Shown: positions 52,194 to 61,960, numbered from the stretch's first letter. The stretch: DNA of 64,000 nt from Kribbella antibiotica (GCF_004349055.1 NZ_SMKX01000025.1:19534-83533); one strand, 5' to 3'. The notes: a model not told the origin generated them from the letters alone. Program-made: numbers and translations.

Positions 52194-54608
52194 TCAACGC
52201 CCGCCGCAGTTCGGGAACTTCGGATTCCAGGGCGGGCAGGGGACGTGGCCGGTCGGCTTCGTCGGCGGCGGGCCGTTCGGCGGGATTACCGGCGGGATGC
52301 CGGGTGTCACCGGGGGAGTGACCGGCGGCGGCACCTTGCTGCCGTTGGACAGCCAGAGCGTGACCGTCGCGCCAGGTAGGGCGCCGTCCTCGGTGCGCGG
52401 GCTGGTGTAGGCGACCGTGCCGGCGACTGCGTCGGAGTCGACCTGCGTCTCGGCGATCGCGACCTTGAAGCCGAGCGCCTCGAGCTGGGCGGTCGCCTGC
52501 TCCGGCGTCATCCCCTTCACCGCCGGCAGGTCCTTCACGTTGCCGCGGATCGTCTTCTCGTCCGGCTGGACGAACTTCGACGACGGGAGCCCCTTCAGGA
52601 TGCTGCGCATCACGGCTTCCCAGATCGGACCCGCCGTACCGGAGCCGGAGGCGTCGCGCAGCTTCCGGCCGTTGAAGGTCTGACCAATCAGGTTCCTGGC
52701 CGGCGGCGTCGCGTCGGCGACCACGGAGGCGGCCGCGTACTTCGACGAGTAGCCCGCGAACCACACGGCCTTGTTGTCGTCGGTGGTTCCGGTCTTGCCG
52801 CCCAGATCGCTGCGGCCGAACTTCAGCTTGCCGCCGGTGCCGCCCGGCTCCATCACTTGGTGCAGCACGTAGTTGACGCCGTCCGCGACCTGCGGGGTCA
52901 TCACCGGCTTGCAACTGCGGCCGGGCGTCGCGATCGACTTGCCACGGACGCTGGCGACCGCGGTGATCACCTGCGGGTTGCAGAACACGCCGCGGGCCGC
53001 GAACGTCGCATACGCACTGGACATCATCATCGGCGTGATCAGACCGGCCGAGCCCAGTGTCATCGACGGCACCTGCTCGAGGGGGTCCTCGGTCTGGGCG
53101 TCACGCATGCCCATCTTCGCTGCGAGGGTGGCGATCGGGCACAGGCCGACCTGCTGGGACAGTTGCAGGAAGTAGGTGTTGGTCGAGGCGCGCGCTGCGT
53201 CGATCATCGACGGGTCCGGGACGGTCCTGGTCGAGTTCTTCGGGGTGTAGTCGGGGTCAGAGGTGACGCCGGTACACGTCTTGAAGTCCTGCCCGCTCAT
53301 GTCGAGCACCTGCGGGGAGTTGATCCGGTAGTTGAGCGGGACGCCCTTCTGGATCGCGGCGGCGATGGTGAACGCCTTCATCGTCGATCCGTTCTGGAAC
53401 CCGCCGAACCCGCCGGGGTAGGACTTCTCGACGTTGTAGTTGTAGGCCGTCTGGTTCTTCTTGAACCCGTACGGCTTGCTCTGCGCCATCGCCTTGACCA
53501 GACCGGTGGTCGGTTCGACGACGGTGATCGCGGCGACCGCGCTGTCGGTGGGCTTTGAGTGCTGGTCGATGGACTTCTGCGCGGCGGCCTGCATCTTCGG
53601 GTCGAGCGAGGTCCGGATCGTCAGGCCGGCCGTCTGGATGTAGTCCTCGCGGTCGTCCTTGGTCTTGCCGAAGACCGGATTCTCCTTCAGCTTCGCCCTG
53701 ACGTAATCGCAGAAGAACGGGTACGGCGAGCTCGCGCAGCCGTTCGGCACGACCTGCACCTTGCGCGGATCGATGACGGCGGTCTTCATCGCCGCCGTCG
53801 CCTGCTTCGCGCTGATCATGCCGAGGTCCCGCATCCGGACCAGCACAGTGTCCCGCCGGGTCTTGGCCTTCTTCGGGTTGTCGGTCGGGTCATAGCCGAC
53901 CGGGTTCTTCACCAGGCCGGCCAGCAAAGCGGCCTGCTGCAGGTTCAGCTTCGACGCGGGCACCCCGAAGTAGTGCTTCGCCGCGGCCTCGACGCCGTAC
54001 GAGCGGCCGCCGAAGAAGGCGAGGTTCAGGTAGCGGCGGAGAATCTCCTCCTTGGCGACCTTCTGCTCGACCGCGATCGCGTAGCGCAGTTCGGTGAACT
54101 TGCGCTCGTAGCTGTCGGCGGTCGCGGCCTGCCGCTCCTGCGGCGTCTTCGCCTTCGCGACCAGGCTGAGCTTCACGTACTGCTGGGTGATGCTGGAGCC
54201 ACCCTGCGACACCCCACCGCCGGACTGGTTGCGCAGCAGCGCGCGCAGCGTGCCCTTCGCGTCCAGCGCACCGTGCTCGTAGAACCGGTCGTCCTCGATC
54301 GCCACGATCGCCTTCAGCATGATCGGGTTGATCTGCTTCAGCGTGACCTCGGTCCGGTTCTCCTCGTACAGAGTCGCGATCCGTGAGTCGTCGTTCGCCA
54401 GGATGACCGTCGCCTGCCGCGTCGGAGCGATCTCCAGGTCCTGCGGGAGGTACTGGACGGTGTTGTGCGCGGTCTCGGTGGTCACGCCTGCCAGACCGGC
54501 CAGCGGGAGCGCCAGACCGGCCACGAGAGCGCCGGAAAGTGCGCTCACCAGCAGGAAGAGGAGCACCGAGCGGAGGGCATGCGGGCGCGCCGGCTCACTT
54601 CTGTGCAT
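52194..54608 (-). CDS. Bifunctional class A penicillin-binding protein with PASTA domain
   Basis: 804 residues. One membrane anchor lies near residues 14-38. The glycosyltransferase (GT51) domain includes AIEDDRFYEHGALD and GGSSITQQYVK. The transpeptidase has SxxK in NGSTMKAFT, SxN in ARASTNTYF and KTGT in GGKTGTTDDN. A single PASTA domain (PAVKGMTPEQATAQLEALGF) is followed by a Pro-rich tail ending CPPWNPKFPNCGG. It polymerises and crosslinks peptidoglycan outside the membrane. Confidence 0.95.
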   Translation of the reverse strand: MHRSEPARPHALRSVLLFLLVSALSGALVAGLALPLAGLAGVTTETAHNTVQYLPQDLEIAPTRQATVILANDDSRIATLYEENRTEVTLKQINPIMLKAIVAIEDDRFYEHGALDAKGTLRALLRNQSGGGVSQGGSSITQQYVKLSLVAKAKTPQERQAATADSYERKFTELRYAIAVEQKVAKEEILRRYLNLAFFGGRSYGVEAAAKHYFGVPASKLNLQQAALLAGLVKNPVGYDPTDNPKKAKTRRDTVLVRMRDLGMISAKQATAAMKTAVIDPRKVQVVPNGCASSPYPFFCDYVRAKLKENPVFGKTKDDREDYIQTAGLTIRTSLDPKMQAAAQKSIDQHSKPTDSAVAAITVVEPTTGLVKAMAQSKPYGFKKNQTAYNYNVEKSYPGGFGGFQNGSTMKAFTIAAAIQKGVPLNYRINSPQVLDMSGQDFKTCTGVTSDPDYTPKNSTRTVPDPSMIDAARASTNTYFLQLSQQVGLCPIATLAAKMGMRDAQTEDPLEQVPSMTLGSAGLITPMMMSSAYATFAARGVFCNPQVITAVASVRGKSIATPGRSCKPVMTPQVADGVNYVLHQVMEPGGTGGKLKFGRSDLGGKTGTTDDNKAVWFAGYSSKYAAASVVADATPPARNLIGQTFNGRKLRDASGSGTAGPIWEAVMRSILKGLPSSKFVQPDEKTIRGNVKDLPAVKGMTPEQATAQLEALGFKVAIAETQVDSDAVAGTVAYTSPRTEDGALPGATVTLWLSNGSKVPPPVTPPVTPGIPPVIPPNGPPPTKPTGHVPCPPWNPKFPNCGGR

Positions 54609-54782
54609 GGTCCGGCACAGTACGGCAGGACGGGGGGCTTCGGCAGGCTTGAGATCACGGAATTAACACATTCGACGCGCGATCTCACCCACCGTGATCG
54701 CGCTCTCACAGTTTGCTGAAGATCCAACCAATAGTTCGTGACCTGCGTCTCACCGGCAAAGAACAACAGTTGGGGGAAGAGC

Positions 54783-55346
54783 ATGAAGCGATTGATGGCC
54801 GGTCTGGCCGCGCTCGGTACGACGGTGGTGGCGCTGGCGGGGGCGGCGCCGGCCGTTGCCGCTGGCAACAGCCTGGCATTCGGCAGCCGGTACTTCGACT
54901 GTGACCCGGAGTACGGATGTCATGGCTCCGCAGTGCTCCCGAAGTCCTGGAAGTACACCGGGCTGGGTAACGGCGAAGGCCGTTTCACCGACACTTCCGT
55001 GCCGCGGATGATCCGGATCGACACCGATCTGGACAGTCACCCGGGCACGGCAACGGCTGCGCTGAACAAGCAGAAGGCACTCAAGGGCACACCGGGGCTG
55101 AAGATCATCGGCCTGCAGAACGGCACGATGAAGTCGACCATGCAGCAAGGACCGCTGCGGATCTCGACGCTCGTCTACACCTATCGGAGCGGTTCGCAGA
55201 CCCGTTGGGTGGCGACACGCTACATCGGCTTCCACGGCGACAAGACTGCGAGCGCCGAGGTGACGGTCGGCGGCCGCGTTCAGGACCGCACCCTGCTGGG
55301 CACGGTCCTGACGAAGGCCACAGAGTCACTGGCGATGGCCGGATAG
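54783..55346 (+). CDS. Small secreted protein of unknown function
   Basis: 187 residues from ATG 54783, with GGGGGAAGAG upstream. A Sec signal is cut near AVAAGN. Two cysteines close together (FDCDPEYGCHG) precede a mixed alpha/beta body. No family is recognised. It is convergent with the HelD gene and overlaps it by 21 bases. Confidence 0.72.
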   Translation: MKRLMAGLAALGTTVVALAGAAPAVAAGNSLAFGSRYFDCDPEYGCHGSAVLPKSWKYTGLGNGEGRFTDTSVPRMIRIDTDLDSHPGTATAALNKQKALKGTPGLKIIGLQNGTMKSTMQQGPLRISTLVYTYRSGSQTRWVATRYIGFHGDKTASAEVTVGGRVQDRTLLGTVLTKATESLAMAG

Positions 55347-57596
55347 CACCTCTGGCAGGTCGCCGTCGGCCAGCACACCAAGGCGTTTGGTGGCGCGGGT
55401 GACGGCGACGTACAGATCAGACAGGCCTCGATCCGACTCGGCGATGATGCCCGCCGGATCGGCGATCAGGACCGAGTCGAACTCGAGGCCTTTGGCCTGG
55501 GTGGCATCAAGCAGTGCGACCGGCGCATCGAGGATCGCCGGATCATTGCTACGGGCAACATCCTCCAGTATGGCGGCCAGCTCGTCGTACCGGGGTCTCG
55601 GCACGAGCACGGCGAGCCGCCCGTCGCCGATCGCCTCCCGCTCGGCCTTGATCGCGGCCGTCAAGGCATCGGCAAACTCAGCAGCCGGTACGGCGCGGAG
55701 CCACGGCTCGGCGTCACCTTCGCGAACCGAGATCGGCGGCCGAAGATTCGGGTCGATCGCGGCGAGCACGCCACCCGCGACCGTCATGATCTCCGTCGGC
55801 GTGCGGTAGTTGACGGTCAGCTCGGCGCTTCGCCAGCGTCGCGGCGCGTACCGGTCGAGTAGTTCGGCCCAGGACTTCACCCCGGCGTCCGTGCCGGTCT
55901 GGGCAATGTCGCCGACCAGCGTCATCGAGCGCCGCGGGCATCGGCGCATCAACAGCCGCCAATCCATCGCGGACAGCTCCTGTGCCTCGTCCACGATGAT
56001 GTGGCCGAAGACCCAACTGCGATCCGCGGAAGCGCGCTCCGAAACCGTGCCAGGGTTGTCGACCAGCTGTGTCCGTCGATGCACGAGGTTGGCGAACTGC
56101 TCGATCTCCCAGGGCATCACCACGATGTTCGTCGCTTCCAGCTGGACCTGGACGACTTCCCGCGCGTACTTCCAGGCGTCCGCCGCTTCGGCCTCTGCCG
56201 CAGCAGCCTGCTGTCGCCGGGCGGAGACGGCTGCGTCGAGCTCGCCGATCAGCTCGGCTGCCTCGTCGAGCAGCGGTACGTCGGATGCTGTCCACGGCGC
56301 GTCGATCGGCCGGAGGATCGCGGTCCGGTCGGCCTCACTCAACTGCGGCGCCGCTTCGGTCAGACGTTCGGCCGACGACAGCAGCACACTGACCAGCAGT
56401 TGCGGCGTGAGCTCCGGCCACAGGTGATCGAGAATCCCTTGCACACGGTCGTCTTCGGCCAGTTCCTTGTGGACATCCTCGATGTCCTCCTCGCCGACGT
56501 ACTGGCGACCGATCTTGTCGATGACCTGATCGGTGAGGACCTTGAGGATGCGCCGGACGAAGATCTTGCGGGCCGGGTTGTGCGGCTCGTCGGACTCGAG
56601 CGCCTTCTGCTTCGCCTTCCGGACCGCGCCCGGCCGCAGGACAAGCTCATGCTGATCGACCTTGAACTCGATCGGCGCGTCCGGGACGCGCTGAAAGTTC
56701 GCCACCGCTTGCGCGAGCACGTCGACCATTGTCAGATCGCCTTTGACCCGCGCAGCCGCCGCGCTTTCCGCCCCAGTCGCTTCGACGACTGGATACAGCT
56801 CACCAACCGTTGCCAGCACCACATCGGTCTCACCGAGCGACGGCAACACCTGATCGATGTACCGCAGGAACGTCGTATTGGGCCCCACCACCAGTACGCC
56901 GGTCCGCGCCAGCTGCTCGCGATGCGTGTAGAGCAGGTACGCCGCTCTGTGCAGCGCCACCACGGTCTTCCCGGTGCCGGGCCCGCCCTGGACAACCAAT
57001 GCGCCAGGCAATTCGGAGCGGATGATCTCGTCTTGCTCGGTCTGGATCGTCGCAACGATCTCGTTCATCCGGCCGGTCCGGTTCGCGCCGAGCGACGACA
57101 TCAGCGCAGCCTCGCCGATCAGCGTGCTGCGGTCGGCATCCTGCAAGGCATCAAGGTCCAGTACGTCGTCGTCGACACCGATCACCGTGCGCCCGTGCAG
57201 CCGGATGTGCCGGCGACGCGTCACGCCGAGCGGCGCAGCCGGGGTGGCCCGGTAGAACGACTGCGCGAGCGGCGTCCGCCAGTCGATCAGGAGCGGGTCG
57301 TACTCCTCATCGAACAACCCGATCCGCCCGATATGGAACCGCTCGCCGCCGGTCTCGTCGATCCGGCCGAAACACAGACCGCGCTCCACCGACGAGAGTT
57401 GGGCGAAACGGCCGGAGAAAAGATTGGTGAACGATTCGCGTTCACTGTACCCCTGAAGATTATCGACGGTGTTCTCCCCTTGAACCCGCTCGAGCTCGCC
57501 GCGTGCCCTTTCGCGCAATACATCAAGCCTTTCGTACATGGTCGTCACGTGGCCTTGCTCTTCGCCGATTTCCTGTGCCAGCAACTGATCCGTCAC
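55326..57596 (-). CDS. helD: HelD-like UvrD/Rep-family ATPase helicase
   Basis: 756 residues from GTG 57596. An N-terminal coiled coil (about 1-90) precedes Walker A VVQGGPGTGKTVVALHRAAYLL. Walker B and Q motifs follow in IIVDEAQELSAMDWRLL, with VNYRTPTEIM and YVAVTRATKRLGV. The coiled-coil arm plus interrupted helicase domain matches the actinobacterial RNA-polymerase-recycling HelD. Members remove stalled polymerase and some give rifampicin tolerance. Confidence 0.9.
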   Translation of the reverse strand: MTDQLLAQEIGEEQGHVTTMYERLDVLRERARGELERVQGENTVDNLQGYSERESFTNLFSGRFAQLSSVERGLCFGRIDETGGERFHIGRIGLFDEEYDPLLIDWRTPLAQSFYRATPAAPLGVTRRRHIRLHGRTVIGVDDDVLDLDALQDADRSTLIGEAALMSSLGANRTGRMNEIVATIQTEQDEIIRSELPGALVVQGGPGTGKTVVALHRAAYLLYTHREQLARTGVLVVGPNTTFLRYIDQVLPSLGETDVVLATVGELYPVVEATGAESAAAARVKGDLTMVDVLAQAVANFQRVPDAPIEFKVDQHELVLRPGAVRKAKQKALESDEPHNPARKIFVRRILKVLTDQVIDKIGRQYVGEEDIEDVHKELAEDDRVQGILDHLWPELTPQLLVSVLLSSAERLTEAAPQLSEADRTAILRPIDAPWTASDVPLLDEAAELIGELDAAVSARRQQAAAAEAEAADAWKYAREVVQVQLEATNIVVMPWEIEQFANLVHRRTQLVDNPGTVSERASADRSWVFGHIIVDEAQELSAMDWRLLMRRCPRRSMTLVGDIAQTGTDAGVKSWAELLDRYAPRRWRSAELTVNYRTPTEIMTVAGGVLAAIDPNLRPPISVREGDAEPWLRAVPAAEFADALTAAIKAEREAIGDGRLAVLVPRPRYDELAAILEDVARSNDPAILDAPVALLDATQAKGLEFDSVLIADPAGIIAESDRGLSDLYVAVTRATKRLGVLADGDLPEVLSGHRQ

Positions 57597-57644
57597 GCCG
57601 TCCCCGATCTTGCGAAACCCTTGGCTGTCTGATAATCTGGTCTT

Positions 57645-57672
57645 AGTTGCCCCACGAGGGCAACTTTTTTTG
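57645..57672 (+). terminator. Intrinsic terminator pointing right, with no plus-strand gene behind it
   Basis: AGTTGCCC (57645-57652) pairs perfectly with GGGCAACT (57658-57665) around a 5-base loop and is followed by a run of T. It terminates rightward transcription, yet HelD and LacI on both sides are on the minus strand. It lies in the 5' leader of the HelD gene, so it may end an antisense or small RNA, or act as a leader hairpin on the other strand. Confidence 0.6.
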
Positions 57673-57733
57673 TTTCAGACACAAACACCCAACGGTAGCT
57701 ATTCCCGGGGTAATCCGCAAGCAATGCCGAATG

Positions 57734-58753
57734 TCAGAGGGTGGCGGCGGAGCCGCGGATGATGAGGGTGGTGGCTAGTTCTACGTGGTGGGAGTCGATT
57801 GTTTCGCCGGCGGCGAGTCTCAATGCGGTGCGTAGGGCGACCGCACCCATTTCGCGCAAGGGTTGTTTGACGGTGGTCAGCGGAGGTGAGGCCAGGCGGG
57901 CGACTTGGGTGTCGTCGAAGCCGATGACGCTGAGGTCTTCGGGGATGCGGAGACCGCGGGCGCGGGCTGCCTCCATCACACCGAGCGCCGACTCGTCGCT
58001 GCCGGCGAAGATCGCGGTCGGGCGGTCCGGGAGGTCGAAGAGGACGGAGGCGCCGGCCACGCCGTCGTCGTACAGGAAGTCGCGTTGCCAGATGTAGTCC
58101 TTCGGCACGGTTTCGCCCGCGGCCTCGATGGCACTGCGGAAGCCGCTCAGACGCGCCTGGTTGCAGCCTGACGTGGGTGGGCCGCCGAGGTAGGCGATCC
58201 GCCGATGCCCGAGGTCGAGCAGGTGCTGGGTCGCGGCTCGGCCGCCGGCGAAATTTGTTGAGCCGACGCTGGTCACGTCCGGCTCGGGGATGTTGGCCGG
58301 ATCGATGACCACCAAGGGAAGCCGGGCTCGCGACAGTGCGGCCAGGTCGGCATCGGTGAGCTCGCTGGTGATGCCGATGGCTGCTCGGCGGCTACCGGCG
58401 ATGAGTTCGCGAATCCAGCGGTTGGCGCGGTCCGTCACGGTGGTCTCGTGGCGCGGGTGCGCGTTCAGTACGACGTCGACGTTCGCGGCCTGACCGGCCT
58501 CGACGACACCCTGGATGACCTCGACCGAGTAGTTGTTCAAGGCCCCTTGGTAGAAGAGCTCGACCGCGTCCCGGACGACGGTGTCGGGGCGGCGGCCGAC
58601 GTAACCGTGCTGGGTGAGCAGGTCCTGGATGCGGGCCCGGGTGGCGGAGGAGACGTCGCTGCGGCCGTTGAGGACCTTGGAGACGGTGGCAATCGAGACC
58701 CCGGCGTTCTTGGCGACGGTGGCAAGGGTGACCGCGGACTTCGGACGTGGCAT
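57734..58753 (-). CDS. LacI-family transcriptional regulator
   Basis: 339 residues from ATG 58753, with GAGGAG upstream; a start 20 codons earlier is in frame but lacks a site. The helix-turn-helix is VTLATVAKNAGVSIATVSKVLNG, and the periplasmic-binding-like ligand domain ends with LTTVKQPLREMGAVA. It is divergent from the sugar importer and likely represses it through the operators in the shared 123-bp gap. Confidence 0.92.
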   Translation of the reverse strand: MPRPKSAVTLATVAKNAGVSIATVSKVLNGRSDVSSATRARIQDLLTQHGYVGRRPDTVVRDAVELFYQGALNNYSVEVIQGVVEAGQAANVDVVLNAHPRHETTVTDRANRWIRELIAGSRRAAIGITSELTDADLAALSRARLPLVVIDPANIPEPDVTSVGSTNFAGGRAATQHLLDLGHRRIAYLGGPPTSGCNQARLSGFRSAIEAAGETVPKDYIWQRDFLYDDGVAGASVLFDLPDRPTAIFAGSDESALGVMEAARARGLRIPEDLSVIGFDDTQVARLASPPLTTVKQPLREMGAVALRTALRLAAGETIDSHHVELATTLIIRGSAATL

Positions 58754-58787
58754 CTCGTTCCTCCTCATTCGTGTAGCCAGCAGATTA

Positions 58788-58855
58788 TCGAAAAGTTTCG
58801 AAGGATCTGACAAGCCTTGACAGGTGTTTCTCCGAAACCTACGTTACGAAACACC
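58788..58855. promoter_or_regulatory. Promoter and LacI operators of the sugar importer
   Basis: TTGACA (58817-58822) and TACGTT (58840-58845) are spaced by 17 bases. GTTTC-TCC-GAAAC (58826-58838) fills the spacer. Wider arms GGTGTTTC (58823-58830) and GAAACACC (58848-58855) are also perfect. A second site, CGAAA-AG-TTTCG (58789-58800), lies nearer the LacI gene. Both share the GAAAC/GTTTC half-site typical of LacI-family operators and would silence both directions. Confidence 0.75.
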
Positions 58856-58876
58856 TTCAGGGAGACGGAGATCACA

Positions 58877-60208
58877 GTGGAGCCGATAAAAGCGTCCCGA
58901 CGGACATTTCTGAGCTTGGCCGCGGTGGGTGCGCTCGCGGCCTGCGGTACGTCCGGGCCGAAGAGCAGTACACCTGGTGCGGCCGGCGACGGGGCGACGT
59001 ACTGGTTCCTCACCGGACAGCCGCAGCAGGCGATCCGGGAGGCGCAGGTCAAGCGGTTCAACGACGCGAACTCGGCGACGCAGCTCAAGACCACGACCTT
59101 CCAGAACGACGCGTTCAAGCAGAAGATCAAGACCGCCATCGGCGCCGGGCAAGGGCCGACGCTGATCTGGGGCTGGGGTGGCGGCGGGCTGAAGAGCTAC
59201 GTGGATGCCGGCCAGGTCGAGGATCTGAGCGACTTCTTCGGGCAGAACACGGCGCTGAAGGACTCGATCTTCCCGTCGGCCTTCGGGGCGGCGACGGTCG
59301 GCGGGAAGATCTACGCGATGCCGGTCGAGACCACGACGCCGATCGTGCTCTTCTACGACAAGCGTGCCTTCGAGAAGATCGGGGCGCAGCCGCCGCAGTC
59401 GTGGGGCGACATCATGGATCTGGTGCCGAAGTTCAACGCCGCCAAGATCGCGCCGTTCTCGCTCGGTGGGCAGTCGCGCTGGACCAACATGATGTGGCTG
59501 GAGTTCCTGTTCGACCGGATCGGCGGCAGCGAGGTCTTCCAGAACATCTTCGACGGCGGGGCGAACGGCTGGTCCGATCCGTCCGCGCTGAAGGCGCTCG
59601 ACGAGATGCAGAAGCTGATCAAGGCCGGCGGTTTCATCAAGGGGTTCTCCTCGATCACCGCCGACTCGAACGCCGATCAGGCGCTGCTGTTCACCGGTAA
59701 GGCCGCGATGATGCTGCACGGCGCCTGGACCTACGGGAACATGAAGTCCTCTGGTGGGGACTTCGTCACCGGCGGCCATCTGGGCTACATGAACTTCCCT
59801 GGTGTCGATGGTGGCAAGGGCGATCCGAGCGACACGGTCGGCAACCCGGGGCAGTACCTGGCGATCTCCTCGAAGGCCAGTGCGGCCGACAAGGAGACGG
59901 CGAAGAAGTTCCTGGCCAACAACACCATCGACGACGCCTCGGTGGATGCGTGGGTGAAGTCCGGAAGTATCTCGGTCGCGAAGAGCTCGAAGGATCGGCT
60001 GGCCGGGATCACCGACAAGAACGATGCCGAGTGGCTGAAATTCGTCTACGACACCTCGGCGAACGCGAAGGTCTTCGCGCAGTCGTGGGACCAGGCGCTC
60101 AGCCCGACCCAGGCCGAGACGCTGCTCGACAACATCGCGAAACTCTTCCAGCTCTCGATCTCACCGCAGCAGTTCGCCGACAGCATGAACGCGGTGATCG
60201 GCAAGTGA
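58877..60208 (+). CDS. Sugar ABC transporter substrate-binding lipoprotein (family 1)
   Basis: 443 residues from GTG 58877, with GGAG upstream. A Tat-like RR (IKASRRTFLSLAAVGA) precedes the lipobox ALAACG. The mature protein is an SBP_bac_1 (MalE/UgpB-like) fold with TPIVLFYDKRAFEKIG and GKAAMMLHGAWTYGN. It binds oligosaccharides. The gene is under the LacI operator and leads a three-gene importer without its own ATPase, as is usual where MsiK energises many importers. Confidence 0.92.
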   Translation: MEPIKASRRTFLSLAAVGALAACGTSGPKSSTPGAAGDGATYWFLTGQPQQAIREAQVKRFNDANSATQLKTTTFQNDAFKQKIKTAIGAGQGPTLIWGWGGGGLKSYVDAGQVEDLSDFFGQNTALKDSIFPSAFGAATVGGKIYAMPVETTTPIVLFYDKRAFEKIGAQPPQSWGDIMDLVPKFNAAKIAPFSLGGQSRWTNMMWLEFLFDRIGGSEVFQNIFDGGANGWSDPSALKALDEMQKLIKAGGFIKGFSSITADSNADQALLFTGKAAMMLHGAWTYGNMKSSGGDFVTGGHLGYMNFPGVDGGKGDPSDTVGNPGQYLAISSKASAADKETAKKFLANNTIDDASVDAWVKSGSISVAKSSKDRLAGITDKNDAEWLKFVYDTSANAKVFAQSWDQALSPTQAETLLDNIAKLFQLSISPQQFADSMNAVIGK

Positions 60209-61131
60209 GCTCCGGTACGGCGGGTGGCCCGGGCCGAGCGGTTGCCCGTCGTACCGGCCCGTCCCATGGAACGGGTGCGGTGACCTGGATGGTGTTCCCG
60301 GCGCTGCTCATGTTCGTGGTGTTCGGCGTGCTGCCGCTGATCGGCGTACTGGTGCTGAGCTTCGCGCAATGGGACGGGCTGGGGGCGATTCGCCCGGCCG
60401 GGATGGCGAACTGGGGATCGGTGCTGTCCGATCCCGGACTGCCGCATGCGATCTGGGTGACGTTCGAGATCATGATCTTGTCCTGGGCGGTGCAGACGCC
60501 GGTCAGCCTGCTGATCGGGACGTTCCTGGCCGGGCGGCAGCGCTATCGCGGGTTTCTCGCGGTGCTGTACTTCGTGCCGTTGCTGCTGAGCTCGGCCGCG
60601 ATCGCGATCACCTACAAAGCCTTGCTGGACCCGAACTTCGGGCTCGGCGCCGGGCTCAAGATCGGCTTCCTGACGCAGGACTGGCTGGGGGAGAGCGGTC
60701 TCGCGGTCGCGGTGGTGATCTTCGTGGTGTCGTGGCAGTTCATCCCGTTTCACTCGCTGATCTACCAAGGTGGGGTCCGGCAGATCCCGACCTCGATGTA
60801 CGAGGCGGCGGCGATCGACGGCGCCGGGCGGATCCGGCAGTTCTTCAGCATCACGGTGCCGCAACTCAAGTACACGATCATCACGTCGTCGACGCTGATG
60901 GTGGTTGGGTCGCTGACCTTCTTCGACCTGATCTTCGTGCTCACGGCGGGTGGGCCCGGCGATGCGACGCGGGTGCTGGCCTTGGACATGTACAAACGCG
61001 GGTTCCAGGCGAACCTGATGGGTCCGGCGAGTGTGATCGCCGTACTGCTGGTGCTGATCGGTCTGGCGCTGGCGTTGCTGCTGCGCCGGCTCGGCGGCAG
61101 TACGACGGCCAGTCAGCAAGAGGGAGCCTGA
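60205..61131 (+). CDS. Sugar ABC transporter permease (MalF/UgpA type)
   Basis: 308 residues from GTG 60205, overlapping the receptor stop (GTGA). It has six membrane segments and the coupling loop MYEAAAIDGAGRIRQFFSITVPQL. It pairs with the next gene to form the channel. Confidence 0.93.
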   Translation: MSSGTAGGPGRAVARRTGPSHGTGAVTWMVFPALLMFVVFGVLPLIGVLVLSFAQWDGLGAIRPAGMANWGSVLSDPGLPHAIWVTFEIMILSWAVQTPVSLLIGTFLAGRQRYRGFLAVLYFVPLLLSSAAIAITYKALLDPNFGLGAGLKIGFLTQDWLGESGLAVAVVIFVVSWQFIPFHSLIYQGGVRQIPTSMYEAAAIDGAGRIRQFFSITVPQLKYTIITSSTLMVVGSLTFFDLIFVLTAGGPGDATRVLALDMYKRGFQANLMGPASVIAVLLVLIGLALALLLRRLGGSTTASQQEGA

Positions 61132-61132
61132 T

Positions 61133-61960
61133 ATGCGCAAGCTCGTGCGGCTGAACTGGCTCGGCGGATCGGCCGGGTGGTTGTGGCTGGTGATCGTGAT
61201 GGTCCCGCTGTACTGGATCGTCGTGACCAGCTTCAAAGACCAATCGGCGTACTTCAGCCAGAACCCCTTCGCTCTGCCGAACGCTCCGACGGCCGCGAAC
61301 TACCTGCTGGTGATCCAGTCCGACTTCCCGCGCTACTTCGTGAACAGCGTGATCGTCACGGCCGGCACGATCATCCCAGCGGTCACGATCTCGTTCCTCG
61401 CCGCCTACGCCATCGTCCGCGGCGCCGGCAGCCGCTTCCTGGCCGGGGCGAACGGTCTCTTCCTGATGGGCCTCGCGATTCCCTTGCAGGCAACGATTAT
61501 CCCGGTCTACCTACTGATCATCCGGATGCGCCTGTACGACAGTTTGCTGGCGATCGTGCTCCCGTCGATCGCCTTCGCGATCCCGCTGTCGGTCCTGGTG
61601 CTGACGAACTTCATCCGCGATGTCCCGAAGGAACTCTTCGAGTCCATGCGTGTCGACGGTGCGACAGAGTGGGGGATGCTGCGCAAGCTCGCGTTCCCGC
61701 TCACTCGTCCCGCGCTGGTGACGGTCGCCATCTACAACGGCCTAGGCGTCTGGAACGGCTTCCTGCTCCCCCTGATCCTGACGCAGAGTCCGGAGCAACG
61801 CACACTGCCCTTGGCGCTGTGGACCTTCCAAGGCCAATACAGCGTGAACGTCCCAGCGGTGCTGGCCTCCGTAGTCCTGACCACCCTCCCCATCGTCATC
61901 CTGTACGCCGTCGGCCGCCGCCAACTCCTCAGCGGCCTAACCGCCGGCTTCAGCCGCTGA
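61133..61960 (+). CDS. Sugar ABC transporter permease (MalG/UgpE type)
   Basis: 275 residues, one base after the previous stop, with GAGGGAG upstream. The coupling loop is ESMRVDGATEWGMLRKLAFPLTRP. This is the last importer gene; no glycosidase or ATPase follows. Confidence 0.93.
   Translation: MRKLVRLNWLGGSAGWLWLVIVMVPLYWIVVTSFKDQSAYFSQNPFALPNAPTAANYLLVIQSDFPRYFVNSVIVTAGTIIPAVTISFLAAYAIVRGAGSRFLAGANGLFLMGLAIPLQATIIPVYLLIIRMRLYDSLLAIVLPSIAFAIPLSVLVLTNFIRDVPKELFESMRVDGATEWGMLRKLAFPLTRPALVTVAIYNGLGVWNGFLLPLILTQSPEQRTLPLALWTFQGQYSVNVPAVLASVVLTTLPIVILYAVGRRQLLSGLTAGFSR

Noticed and set aside
54653..54699. Inverted repeat GATCACGG / CCGTGATC between the PBP and a secreted gene
   Set aside because: The arms are 31 bases apart and only 8 bases long, which can arise by chance.
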